The notes beneath the pieces were generated by a model. That model saw only the letters and a program-made list of their open reading frames with translations. It was not told where the DNA came from and did no database searches. This document shows positions 10,202-20,621 of a stretch of DNA of 64,000 bases, piece by piece; the stretch's first letter is position 1, and each line of letters starts with the position of its first letter. The stretch spans positions 443,449,816-443,513,815 of the forward strand of contig NC_066581.1 in NCBI RefSeq assembly GCF_024323335.1, written 5' to 3'. A program made the position numbers and the translations under genes. Source of the DNA: Lathyrus oleraceus. Taxonomy: Eukaryota; Streptophyta; Magnoliopsida; Fabales; Fabaceae.

Positions 10202-11827
10202 AGAAGGAAGATGGATCCCAAAAGTGATGAAGGAATATTTTTGGGCTATTCAACAAACAGCAGAGCCTACAGGGTCTTCAATTCCAGAACTAATATGTTG
10301 ATGGAATCCATAAATGTAGTGGTTGATGATCAACAGACTGAAGTCACAGACGATGTCGAGACATCTCTGAATGATTCTCCAACTGACACCTCAGACAAGA
10401 ATAAGGAAGAAGAACCACCTCAAGCTAAACCTGAAGATGACAAAATCGACAAGGGACCCTCTATCAGAATTCAGAAGGATCATCCCAAAGACCTTATAAT
10501 AGGAGACCCAGATAACGGAGTCACTACTAGATCAAAGGATGTAATCTCACATGGTTGCTTTGTGTCAAAGATTGAACCTAGAAACATCAAGGAAGCCTTG
10601 ACTGATGAGTTCTGGATCAATGCCATGCAAGAAGAGTTAGGTCAATTCAAGAGGAATGAAGTATGGGAATTGGTCCCTAGACCTGAAGGAGTGAATGTCA
10701 TAGGTACAAAGTGGGTATATAAGAATAAATTTGATGAACAAGGGGTTGTTACTAAAAACAAAGCTAGATTAGTAGCTCAAGGATATACTCAAGTTGAAGG
10801 AGTTGACTTTGATGAGACTTTTTCTCCTGTGGCTCGCCTTGATTCCATTAGATTATTGCTTGGAGTGGCATGTATTCTGAAATTTAAACTGTTTCAGATG
10901 GATGTAAAAAGTGCCTTTCTAAATGGCTACCTAAATGAAGAAGTATATGTTGAACAGCCTAAAGGCTTCACAGATCCAAATCTTCCACAACATGTGTACA
11001 AATTGAAGAAAGCCCTCTATGGGTTAAAACAAGCTCCCAGTGCCTGGTATGAGAGACTCACAGTGTTCCTCACTGACAACGGATATAGGAAAGGAGGTAT
11101 TGAAAAAACTCTGTTTGTAAAGAATGAAGGAGGGAAGCTCATGGTGGCACAAATATATGTAGATGACATTGTTTTTGGTGGGATGTCAGAACAGATGGTT
11201 GAACATTTTGTTAGACAAATGCAATATGAGTTTGAGATGAGCCTTGTTGGAGAACTGACCTACTTTCTTGGTTTACAAGTCAAACAGATGGAAGACTCTA
11301 TCTTCTTATCCCAAAGCAAGTATGCCAAGAACATTGTGAAGAAGTTTGGCATGGAGAATGCAAGCCATAAAAGAACACCTGCTCCTACACATGTAAAAAT
11401 CTCCAAATATGAAAATGGTGTCAGTGTAGATCAAAGTCTATACAGAAGCATGATAGGCAGTCTGTTATATCTCACAGCAAGCAGACCTGACATTGCATTT
11501 GCTGTTGGTGTGTGTGCTAGATATCAAGCTGAACCAAAAGTCAGTCACATAAACCAAGTAAAGAGAATACTGAAATATGTCAATGGCACTAGTGACTATG
11601 GGATGTTATATACTCATGGATCTGGCTCACTGTTGATTAGATACTGTGATGCAGACTGGGCTGGGAGTGCTGATGATAGGAAGAGCACATCAGGAGGATG
11701 TTTCTTCTTAGGGAACAATCTGATTTCATGGTTCAGCAAGAAACAGAACTGTGTATCTCTATCCACTGCTGAAGCTGAATACATAGCAGCTGGAAGTAGT
11801 TGTTCTCAACTGGTCTGGATGAAATAA
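10202..11827 (+). pseudogene. Reverse transcriptase part of SIRE-type pol
   Basis: In-frame continuation of the preceding ORF after a single TAA. It begins with the end of the integrase (EGIFLGYS), a variable acidic linker, then copia RT: WVYKNKFDEQG, KARLVAQGYTQ, MDVKSAFLNGYL, YGLKQAPSAWYERL and the catalytic box YVDDIVFGG (near residue 316). RNase H starts near DADWAGSADDRKSTSGG. A second TAA at 11825-11827 ends the frame after VWMK; the same frame continues beyond it. Apart from the stops the motifs are complete, so the loss of function is recent. Confidence 0.92.
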
Positions 11828-12106
11828 ATATTGTCTGAATACAATGTCACACAAGAAGTCATGACATTATACTGTGATAACCTGAGTGCTATAAATATTT
11901 CCAAGAATCCTATTCAGCACAGCAGGACAAAGCACATTGATATCAGGCATCACTTCACCAGAGAACTTGTGGAAGAGAAGATCATAGCACTGGAGCATGT
12001 TCCTACAGAGAGGCAATTAGCTGGCTTATTCACAAAAGCTTTGGATGCCAATCAATTTGAATGTTTAAGAGGAAAATTGGGGATATGTGTGTATGAGAAT
12101 CTATAG
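11828..12106 (+). pseudogene. RNase H C-terminal part of SIRE-type pol
   Basis: Same frame as the preceding RT segment. Contains the CDNLSAINISKNPIQHSRTKHIDIRHHF block that closes copia RNase H and the usual TKALDANQF-like end. The natural stop is TAG at 12104-12106. No env-like ORF follows. Confidence 0.9.
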
Positions 12107-12741
12107 CAATCAAAGGAGTCTGTGGTTAGTTCTCACAAAAAGAGTATGGAGTTGTGTGAGGTATGGTGTAGTGAAAGAGGTGATGGGTGTAAAGATGCTA
12201 TGAGATTTGCTCACCTTTGGTCAATTTTTACTAAAAAGAGGGAGAAGTATGTGGGGCTGGGTACTGGAGTTGTGAGATGTGTGCGGCTGAACTGGAGGAC
12301 AATTATTATTGAAAGAAGTGCACAGGTGCGAAGACAGAATGGTGTTCTGTTTACAGATTTTTACAGATGTCAAAGAGGATGTGTTGATGTTGAAGCAGAT
12401 GTCAGTATGACATTCTGGCTGGTACAGGTGTTGGAGTTACAGTAGCTGTTATATTTGATGAATGCACAGATTTAGGGGGAGAAGAAGTACCCTGGTGCAT
12501 TGTGCATTTGTGTGTCTTACTAGTTGCATCCATAACTATTAATTCTGTTGATTGTTGCACAGATTTAGGGGGAGGAGAAGTACCCTTGTGCATGTGTGTA
12601 TTACTAGTAGCCATAGCTAGTAATTGTTTTGCTTCTGCTGCTGATTAAACTACTGTTAAGTTGTTTAAACTGCTGATAGTTTGCCTTGTGAACAAAAAGG
12701 ACAGATATATGTTTTAGCCAAAATTTGCCAAAGGGGGAGTT
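12107..12741 (+). other. 3' UTR with multiplied polypurine tract
   Basis: 635 bp without a credible gene (a 107-codon ORF here has no domain). The block ACAGATTTAGGGGGAG occurs twice (about 12466 and 12558), each followed by GAAGTACCC-type text, and a terminal tract CAAAGGGGGAG sits directly before the 3' LTR. Repeated purine tracts upstream of the LTR are a described feature of Sireviruses; the terminal one should prime plus-strand synthesis. Confidence 0.8.
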
Positions 12742-13952
12742 TGTTGATTCTAAGTGTTGGCAGCAATTTTGGTAAAACAAAGAGTGTTCACAAGATGTTA
12801 TGTGTGATGTCTTAACATGAGATACCCTATGTACCTGCTGGAGTTAAAGAACATATGCAAGCAGGATTGTTTCAGAATGCCACATACAATGACAAGGCTT
12901 CTAATATTGGTTGTACCTGCTGGAGCTGATATGGAAGACATGTTCATGCAGGATTGTTACAGATGACATACATAATGTCATGGTATCTGATATGGCTGTA
13001 CCTGCTGGAAGTTATAAAAAGAATAATTGGATTATGCAGGATTTTTCTAGGATGTCAGACCCGATGTCATGACATCCTGTACACAGAACTTTCAGTATGA
13101 ATGTCTAGTGTTTTGTGATTGCACAATTAATGGAAATCATTGGATGATTGAAGATATGGCTAGCTGGCGCATTCAATCATGGATTACAACCAGATTTGCT
13201 TATTTTCCAAGGAGATCTCTACATCTGTTATAAATAGATTTGATTGGAAAATATATTTAGGGTTTTCATGATGTCCAATGCTTCTATAAAAAGGGACTTA
13301 GAAAACCTATTTGAACACACACCCAAGACACAGCGAAATAGAGAGAGAGAGCTAGGGTTTGTGTCTGTTTTAGTCGTAACACTTGTAGGTCATTCAAGTC
13401 ATCCATTGATGATTGAATTGGACTGATTTGTGGTTGTAATTTGTCACTCTAAAGCTGTTAAGCAAGACTGTGTGTCCACTTGATCAAAGATGTGAAGCAA
13501 GATCAAGTGTGTGTCTTCTTGATCAAAGCTGTGAAGCAAGATCAAGAGTGTGTCTTCTTGATTGAAACCATGAAGTAAAATCAAGAGTTTGTAATTGAAA
13601 AGTATTTTCTTTTCACAAGGGATGGTTGTTTAAGATCACTGGTGTGTGATTGTAAGGGAAATGAGTGGGTTCTCATATCTAAGAGTGCTTAGGTAGAAGT
13701 TGCACGGGTAGAGATTAGTTGAGAAAGACTGTAACTTGTTGAAGTGTACGGATAGTCTTTGAACTAATTATATTTTAGTGAATTTCCTTCCTAGCTTGGT
13801 AGCCCCCAGACGTAGGTGAGTTGCACCGAATTGGGTTAACAATTGCTTGTGTTATTCGCTTTACCATTCTGTTTATTTTATCCATTGTGTGTTAGCAGAT
13901 ATCAGTGTCGTAACATTACCTTCAACATCTTATATCTGATACCAGAATTTCA
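12742..13952 (+). repeat. 3' LTR of SIRE-type element
   Basis: 1211 bp, starts TGTTGATTC and ends AATTTCA, collinear with 6180-7387. By eye it differs at about 3% of sites plus a few 1-3 base indels. It keeps the 14 bp palindrome (13063-13076) and the TATA box (13285-13293). Confidence 0.95.
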
Positions 13953-14732
13953 CTCCCACCAACTTCTTTTCTATATGTTCACATGATATTTCTCATCTTA
14001 AAAAAATCACAAAAAAAGCAGGAAAAGTTGTTTCTATCACATAACAAACCTCTCTTCTTTTTCCTCCAACAAACACAGCTCTGATACACTATCTTCATCG
14101 CCGACGAGTTCAAAACAACTTAATCAACACCGCATCCTTCATGGACACACACAACACACATGATCCACACACTTCACCTTTATTCATTCCTCACGCGTCA
14201 TTGTGTCAAACCTAAACTGGCCACTCAACTCACCGTATACCCTCACCAACCACAACGAAAAATGAACGGCAACAACACCTAAAACATCCCATGAACCTAA
14301 CTTAAAACCTCACCCAACATTATTTTCAAACCCAAAGAAACACTATTTTTTAAACTCAAACACGGAATAACAGAACTGAGTAGCATCTTTTAGCTTGGAA
14401 ATCTAAAATGGAGCAAGAACCATCAACACTCGGAAAATGAAGAGAATCAGAAGCCACTGAGCTTGCAGGAAAACAACTGGATCTCTTCAAGGATGTGATG
14501 ATTATAGGTCACGGTCTTCAAGGTTTATCTCTACATTATTTCAATCTTTATTGCAATGCAAAAAGGATGATTTCAACTCTCCAGTTATCAATATAGCCCT
14601 ACTAAGCTAACGTTGTTTCGTAGACTCGGTCGGTATTCTCGAATCACTCGTTTTTTTTTGTTGCTATTATCTTATTGTTTATAGTTAAGTTGATCGTGTT
14701 AATCATTTTGTATTAATCATGTTGTAGGATGG
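13953..14732. other. Unassigned 780 bp between SIRE-type element and outer Ogre LTR
   Basis: CA-rich, then AT-rich sequence with no ORF or domain I can recognise. With 5961-6179 it may be the two halves of the site the SIRE-type element entered, possibly part of an LTR of the first Tat/Ogre-type element, but I cannot show that. Confidence 0.4.
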
Positions 14733-16253
14733 TGTAAGACCCTAATTTTGACCCTAAGATCCCTCATGGCATCATATCATTGCTCATTTGCATTTGCCTC
14801 AAGGATCATAGCATCTTGGCTCCTTACCCTTGGATGGGGACTTGTGTGAGTTGGTTTGAGACCACCAAGTATGGTTAAATTTTATATTATTGATTTTATT
14901 ATTTTGTTTACTAACCAAAAGCACAAAAATATGTCACTAACTTTGTTTGTTTTGAAGCTCAAGCAGTCATGTGATCCAAGGCTCCTAGGAGGCCCTTATG
15001 CCCATTAAAGTGGCCAGATGAAGATGAAAGCAAGCATGACAATGGTTCCCAAAGCTCTCAATTATCATATATTCCTCCCAAGTATCTCAATTTGTGAATT
15101 TGGTCAAGATAAACCAAAGGGCTTGAGGATTGTTTCCCAAGGAAACCCTAATTCAACTGTGCATTGATTGTGCCTTACTCATGAAGCAACCTCAACCTAT
15201 GATCAAATACAATAAAGGGAAGTTCTTTAATTCATCATTTTATTCATATATGAGCCTATTTTAGTATCCTCAATCATTCATTCATCAAGATTTGAAGTTT
15301 GGGCTTGAGAAGTTGATCAGTCAATTCATCTGACTATTTTGAAATCCACTAAGACCTAACTTTTGATGTGTTTGTCAAATGATGATGACCACAAGAGAAA
15401 TATTGTTCTTAATAACCATTTGAACAACTTTCATGTTCATCAAAATATAATTTGAAACTTGGAAGGTCATCATTCATATCAAAACATTATAGGTCATTTT
15501 GACTGAATCCCTAATTTTGGGTCAACTTCCCAAGGACCTAACTCCTTCATATTTTATAATTTTGAGGTGATACAAAGTGCTTTGGAAATTTTAAGATGTC
15601 TAATTCAATTGTTATGTTGGACAAAATTTCATAATCCTAAAACAAACACATGTGATAATACAAAACATTATAGGTCACTTTGGACCAAAGCCATTGAATC
15701 TTGAAAAAGTCCAACTTCTAGTGCCCATAAGTTTCTCATCCAAAATCCAAATGATGCAACATTTAAGTCCAAATTGATTTTATTGAAAATATATACAACT
15801 TTTATGTTGAAGGTTTTGTCATTTGAGGCTTTCATCATTGAAACAGAAGGGCTTGAAGTTGGTCCATTTTGGCAAATTTCTCAAATACATGTTTTGTACC
15901 TTGAACTTCATGACTAGTTTTCAATACTTTCTACACTCCAAATGAATTTTTGTTCAAGATAACATTTTTTCCTTATGTCAAGACCTTTCCAACCATTACT
16001 CACATGCCTATGTTTCAATTTTCCAATTGGCATTTTCGAAGAGGTGAAGTTTTATGATCATTTATGCATAACATGTTAAATCTTCTTGCACAATCCATTG
16101 CATTGCCATATGCACATCGAAACATCATTCATTAGTGTTCAGCACTCAAATGAAATTGCTTTTGGGCCTCACATGCGTCTGTACAAGCCCATGCATGGAG
16201 GACCCAAGTTCATGCACACACGAGTTTTCTACTTGCCTTGCATCAGTTATGGC

Positions 16254-16262
16254 TATAAATAG
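16254..16262 (+). promoter_or_regulatory. TATA box in outer Ogre LTR
   Basis: TATAAATAG in the context GGCTATAAATAGAATGCC, about 1.5 kb into the LTR. The only good TATA I see in a position that leaves a long U3 and a 3 kb R-U5. Confidence 0.55.
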
Positions 16263-18926
16263 AATGCCTTGCCTTGCTCATTTCTAAACCTAAAGGCGCC
16301 TGAAGCTCTGCTAAACTGATTCCCTAACCTCTCACTCAAAGGAATTCTGAATTTTTTCTTCACTTTTCAAGCTTGAATTTCAACTTCCCTGGTTGATCTT
16401 CAGCTTCTAATTCCTTAGCCTTGCTTGCTTGTTACTTCAAGACAAAGCTGCACTCAAGGATCGGATTGGATCAAGCTCTTAAAAGCTGCACTTCAAAGGT
16501 TTTCACCATAACTGTTTTGATTCGAATCACTCTTATTGTTGTGCATTGCTTGGTTTGATTGACATCTCTGAAGTCCTCATGTGAGAGACAATTGATTTGT
16601 GGTTTTAATTTTGAGAATTGGTTAAGTTCAGATTAAACACCTCATATTTCAACCTCAAATCTATTCCTCCATAAGAATCTTGAGAAGAACCTAAGGTCAC
16701 AGGGGTGATGTACATCACCCTAGCTTTCTAATGATGTAAGGATCGCGTGCTATGGTTGAGGTTTAAAAACCTACAACTGGTGGCCAGAACTGGCCTTCTC
16801 ACTGGAGAAGACGGTGGTTTCCACCACCGTCCCCACGCGTCCAAATCTTGGCCATTGGATGAATGTTTCCATATCTAATACCAACCTTTTGTTGTTATGA
16901 CTTATTTTAATTCATTGTGCCACGCCTGTGACCAAAGTGTACCATGCGCGCATGTTTCCCAACCACATGATCAACCACGTCAATTAATGAAGTGAGATCC
17001 GACGCCTGTGGATTTTTCCAATTTCTGAATTTCCATTTTATTTTCTTTTATTCCATTTTATTTTAAAAATTCATAACTTCTTTATTTGGAATCACAAAAA
17101 TATGGGACCAATTGCAAAAAATTTCTCTTAAATTCTAGTTTCTAAAAATGATTTTTAATTATTTTTGTGATTCCATTTAATATTTTTTGTGAATTATTTC
17201 ATTTCTGGTTGTTTTTAATTCATTTAAAATGCTTTTTGATATTCAAAAAATGCCAAAATATTTTCTTAACATCTTTGGATGATGATGAATCTATGAAAAA
17301 TATTCTCATCAATTTCTTAATTGATTTGAGATTTATTTGAGATTTTAGTCCAATTATGTTATTTTTGCTTCATTTCTTAATTAGTTTCTGTTTTCAAAAA
17401 ATGATGAGAAAATTTTTCAAACCTTGTTTGACCATGTTAGACTTATGATGATCCAATTGGACTTATCCAAGTTGATTTGAATTCGATTTGAAGTTTGACC
17501 TTTATTTGGTCTTTTTATTTCATGTATTATTTTAATTCCAAAAAATACCAAAAATATGTTTGACCTTTCTTGACTTCCAATCTTCATTTCACTTCTGTTT
17601 ACCATTGATTGATGTTGATTCCATTCATGTTTGATCAATGTGTTTTGGTTATGTCATTTGAATTTCAACTTTGTACATTCCATTTCCATCTTCATATTCT
17701 TCTTTTTCTTTTGACCAATGAGTTAATGATTTGTGGTTAGCCTTAACATATAAGAGGCTTAACTTGATTTTTAATTCAAGCATTTAATTATTGTAATTTA
17801 ATTTAATGCAATTTAATTTCTTGCTCATTTATTCATATTGTCTTTTCCCTTTGCTCACTTGAGCTCATGTTTATGTTTATGCAATTTTCCTTTTGCTCAC
17901 TTGAGCACATTATTGTGTATATACTATTGCCCTGTGTTTGTTTTGTTTTGTTTGTGTGAATCAATGCAAAGCGAGAAAGGACTTAGAATTAGGACCTTAC
18001 CTATGCTAAATGGAGTTTCATGAGCAACTAGGCCTCATGCCTTTAGAATGCTAAATATGTTGAAGAGCAACTAGGCCTCATGCCTTTAGAATGCTTAATC
18101 TTGAAGTTGAATTGAAAGGACCTCTATTCTGAACTCACTCTTGTCCATTCTTTCTATTGCATTGTGGAACTTTTTGATTTGTTTGTTCTTGTGTGATAGG
18201 GATCCCAAATTTGAGCTAATTAGAAGGACCATTGTCATGAGCATCCAAGATAAGAGAGACAAGTCCCATTGGAGGATCCTATAAGCTTGATTAAATATTT
18301 GCTTGATTGCTTGAGTTAATTGCTTATTGCTTGCTAAGTTCAAAGGAAAGGAGCAACTTGGATCATCTTTATGATCTCAAGAAGGGAACTCCAAGTGGTT
18401 TTATTTCTCTTCCCTCATCTTTGCATGTTAAGGATCTAGCCCTTCTCTTCTTCTCTCCACTCTAACCCAAGCGAAACTTACTTTATGCAAACATTGACTT
18501 TGTTTTCAAAAATGAGAAACCTAGGCACTATGCCTTTGACTTTTTTTTCAAACTCTTTTCATAATACTTATTTTGACTTGAACCTTAAGTCAACTTTGAC
18601 TTCTTTTTGTGAATACTTCTAATTGGTAAATACAACTCACTTCAAATTCTTTTGTGGTTCCAATGTCCATCTTTGCCAAAGCTTTTTTTCATAAACATTA
18701 GCTATTAGGTTTGAGTTATCATAGTGGTTGATGTAAACGTCACCTTATCCTTAGTGATTGGACTATAAGTCTTCCATACTTATTATAGGGTGGATCCCTC
18801 ACTAGTATGTTGAATGTCTCCTCACATGGTGGATTGTGGTTTAGGTTGAGTTTTCTCCCTTTGATAACAAAAGACCTTAAGGCTTTTGACCAATCAATTC
18901 ACCAATTTATTTTTGAGATTTTTACC

Positions 18927-18972
18927 CCGAACTACGAGGTTTTGATCCTACCTTTGTGATGGTACGTAGGCA
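18927..18972 (+). other. U5 module CCGAACTACG - hairpin - GTACGTAGGCA
   Basis: CCGAACTACG and GTACGTAGGCA flank TTGATC plus a small hairpin TACC - TTTGTGAT - GGTA (18949-18964). The same flanks, in the same sense orientation, border hairpins with unrelated stems in the U5 of the minus-strand Ogre (20912-21768). The module lies some 360 bp before the LTR end. Confidence 0.6.
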
Positions 18973-19334
18973 ATGGGTTCATCCATTCAAACAACAAAAT
19001 TCTAAATATTGTATATTCTTTTCTCATCTCCCCAATCATGTTTGCACAAATATTTTCACAAATACCAACCTACCATACAACATTTGTAAAAAGGGCTCCC
19101 TTAGAGTACTAAGGATGTTTTGGGTGCTTAAAACCTTCCCATTGCATAACCAACCCCCTTACCCAGATCTCTGACATTTTTATTAGTTTTTGATTTGATA
19201 AAACTTCTCGGTATTTGTTCGCTTTCTAACCTTTCCTTTGGATAAATAGAAGTGCGGTGGCGACTCGAATTGTATGATTTACTTTTGATTTAGTCAATAA
19301 ATCTAAAGGTAACGAATACCCCGCTACAGAAAAG

Positions 19335-19352
19335 TGGTGACTCTGCTGGGGA
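19335..19352 (+). other. Primer binding site, tRNA-Arg type (outer Ogre)
   Basis: TGGTGACTCTGCTGGGGA, one change (C to T) from the TGGCGACTCTGCTGGGGA site seen at the minus-strand Ogre. Ogre elements are known to use tRNA-Arg. Confidence 0.8.
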
Positions 19353-20255
19353 AGCAACTTTCTTAGTGGGTTTTGCCTACTTTTTGCCTTTGTTGTATTG
19401 AATGTTTATATTCTTTGTGACATATTTTTGTGCAAATTTGGGATGACAGTATTGTCTGTAATGTATGAATTGCTTGATATATATCAATTGTTTGTGTGCT
19501 TGGTGGTCTCGTGTGAGATGAGTTCTATACCCGAACTCGAGTGCACTTATGATAGCAGAATGACATAGTCTTGTTGACTTGTGTGGAGTTATTCTTTAGC
19601 AAGTTGACTTGCGCGCCCATTCACTTGGTGGACGTTATGTTGGGATCAATAATGTCACACGAGTAGACGTGGTTAGGCATTACTCTTTCCAATATATGCC
19701 TTAGAAGCCAAGGGCCTTAGATTACCTAACCCATCCTGGTCTGTTTTAGGACGTAGTGCGAAAGTCGTTCAAGTGTAAGATTTGATACGATTGTTACGCG
19801 ATACTAAACTCATAATAGTCTCTCTTGAGAATATTTTTGGAATACGAGTAGTCGTTTATCCGATAATCTCCGAAAGATGGGATGATGACTATTGGAACCT
19901 CTTTTAGAACATGATCGTCAATTTTAACCATACTACACTCCCTTTGGGTGGTTCTTAACCGAGACTCCATGCTCGTGACTTGCAACAAACCCTTGATTCG
20001 CGGTTGATCTGTTCTCGTATATCCTTAATATCAATGGAACTTGGGTGTTGATAAGGTGAAAATCATAATCCACCAAAATGGATGATTGATATTAAGGATG
20101 ACTTGATCCATCCCGTGACCTTTGTGTGGTGTGATTTGCTTGATCCTTGAGTGTGATTGTTGTATCCATGCATTCATGCATTTATACACATCCATATCAT
20201 CAACAATGAGAAAATTTTCAAGGAACTTAAGAGGTCTATTTGCAAATTTTCCGAC
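19353..20255 (+). other. 5' leader of outer Ogre
   Basis: 0.9 kb between primer site and ORF1 with no supported gene. It is homologous to the minus-strand leader at 33221-34225: both contain the GGTTCTTAACCGAGACTCC-type block and a repeated CCTTAATATCAA block near the 3' end (about 20020 and 20088). Such long structured leaders suggest internal initiation or packaging roles, which I only infer. Confidence 0.65.
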
Positions 20256-20621
20256 ATGGATAAGCAAAGAAGGAATACGAAGAAGTACAGTTTCAGACAA
20301 CCCGACTTGAAAGAGTTAAGGAGTTTGACATCCTTTGTATTAGATCCCTTTGAGTTCAAAGCTCGCCATGGGAAGCTTCTGTCAATTATTGCTACTCAGG
20401 TAGATGAAGGTTTGATGAGTGTGTTGGTGCAGTTTTATGATCCTCTGTACCGTTGCTTCACTTTTCCGGATTTCCAGCTTTTGCCTACGCTTGAGGAGTA
20501 TGCCCATCTTGTGGGTATACCTATCCTACATCAGTTGTCGTTCAGTGGCTTGGAGAGAGTTCCTTTTTCCCAAGAGATTGTTGATCGGTTGCATATAAAT
20601 GTATTTGATATTGGTGCTCAT
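20256..20621 (+). pseudogene. Ogre ORF1, N-terminal part (interrupted)
   Basis: In-frame ATG at 20256 begins MDKQRRNTKKYSF, then a compact globular sequence (FKARHGKLLSI, VLVQFYDPLYRCFTFPDFQL, EEYAHLVGIP). This matches the extra protein that Ogre elements carry before gag; its function is unknown. I chose this ATG because upstream in-frame codons lie in leader sequence that is not conserved as protein in the second Ogre. Codon 122 (CAT) is the last before the insertion; the reading frame resumes exactly at 39797 once the insert and one duplicated CTCAT are removed. Confidence 0.85.
20617..20621. repeat. Target-site duplication CTCAT (left copy)
   Basis: CTCAT directly before the LTR of the minus-strand Ogre; the perfect partner is at 39792-39796. 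Confidence 0.95.

Larger units (their letters stand above)
6180..13952 (+). mobile_element. SIRE/Maximus-type Ty1/copia retrotransposon, nearly complete
   Basis: 7.77 kb element with TG...CA LTRs at both ends, an initiator-Met-type primer site, gag, protease, integrase, RT and RNase H in copia order (integrase before RT), and a purine tract before the 3' LTR. The second zinc knuckle plus coiled coil between gag and protease and the multiplied purine tract place it in the Sirevirus (SIRE/Maximus) lineage. Two in-frame TAA codons and one frameshift break the polyprotein. LTR divergence is about 3% by eye. I find no clean target-site duplication: CACCT precedes it and CTCCC follows, although CCACC occurs on both sides 1 and 3 bases away. 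Confidence 0.92.
14733..19328 (+). repeat. 5' LTR of outer Ogre
   Basis: About 4596 bp from TGTAAGACCC to CCGCTACA, six bases before the primer site. No coding sequence is supported in it. The last ~110 bp closely match, in reverse, the start of the LTR at 63889. U3 is AT-rich; the U5 end contains the CCGAACTACG...ACGTAGGCA module also found in the other Ogre. A 31 bp motif GAGCAACTAGGCCTCATGCC is repeated at 18022 and 18065. Confidence 0.85.

Noticed and set aside
12122..12445. 107-codon ORF after pol of the plus-strand SIRE-type element as an env-like gene
   Set aside because: Too short, no similarity to the env-like ORF at 47619-48680, and it lies in the UTR with purine tracts.
13953..13960. 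Target-site duplication of the plus-strand SIRE-type element
   Set aside because: CACCT before and CTCCC after agree at three of five bases only; CCACC on both sides needs 1 and 3 extra bases. Not convincing.
19335..19352. tRNA-like sequences at primer sites
   Set aside because: They are 12-18 bp complements of tRNA 3' ends, with no cloverleaf around them.
20157..20255. Upstream in-frame extension of Ogre ORF1 (start at 20157)
   Set aside because: The extra 33 residues are not conserved as protein in the inner Ogre leader, which reads as nucleotide homology only; the ATG at 20256 is the better start.
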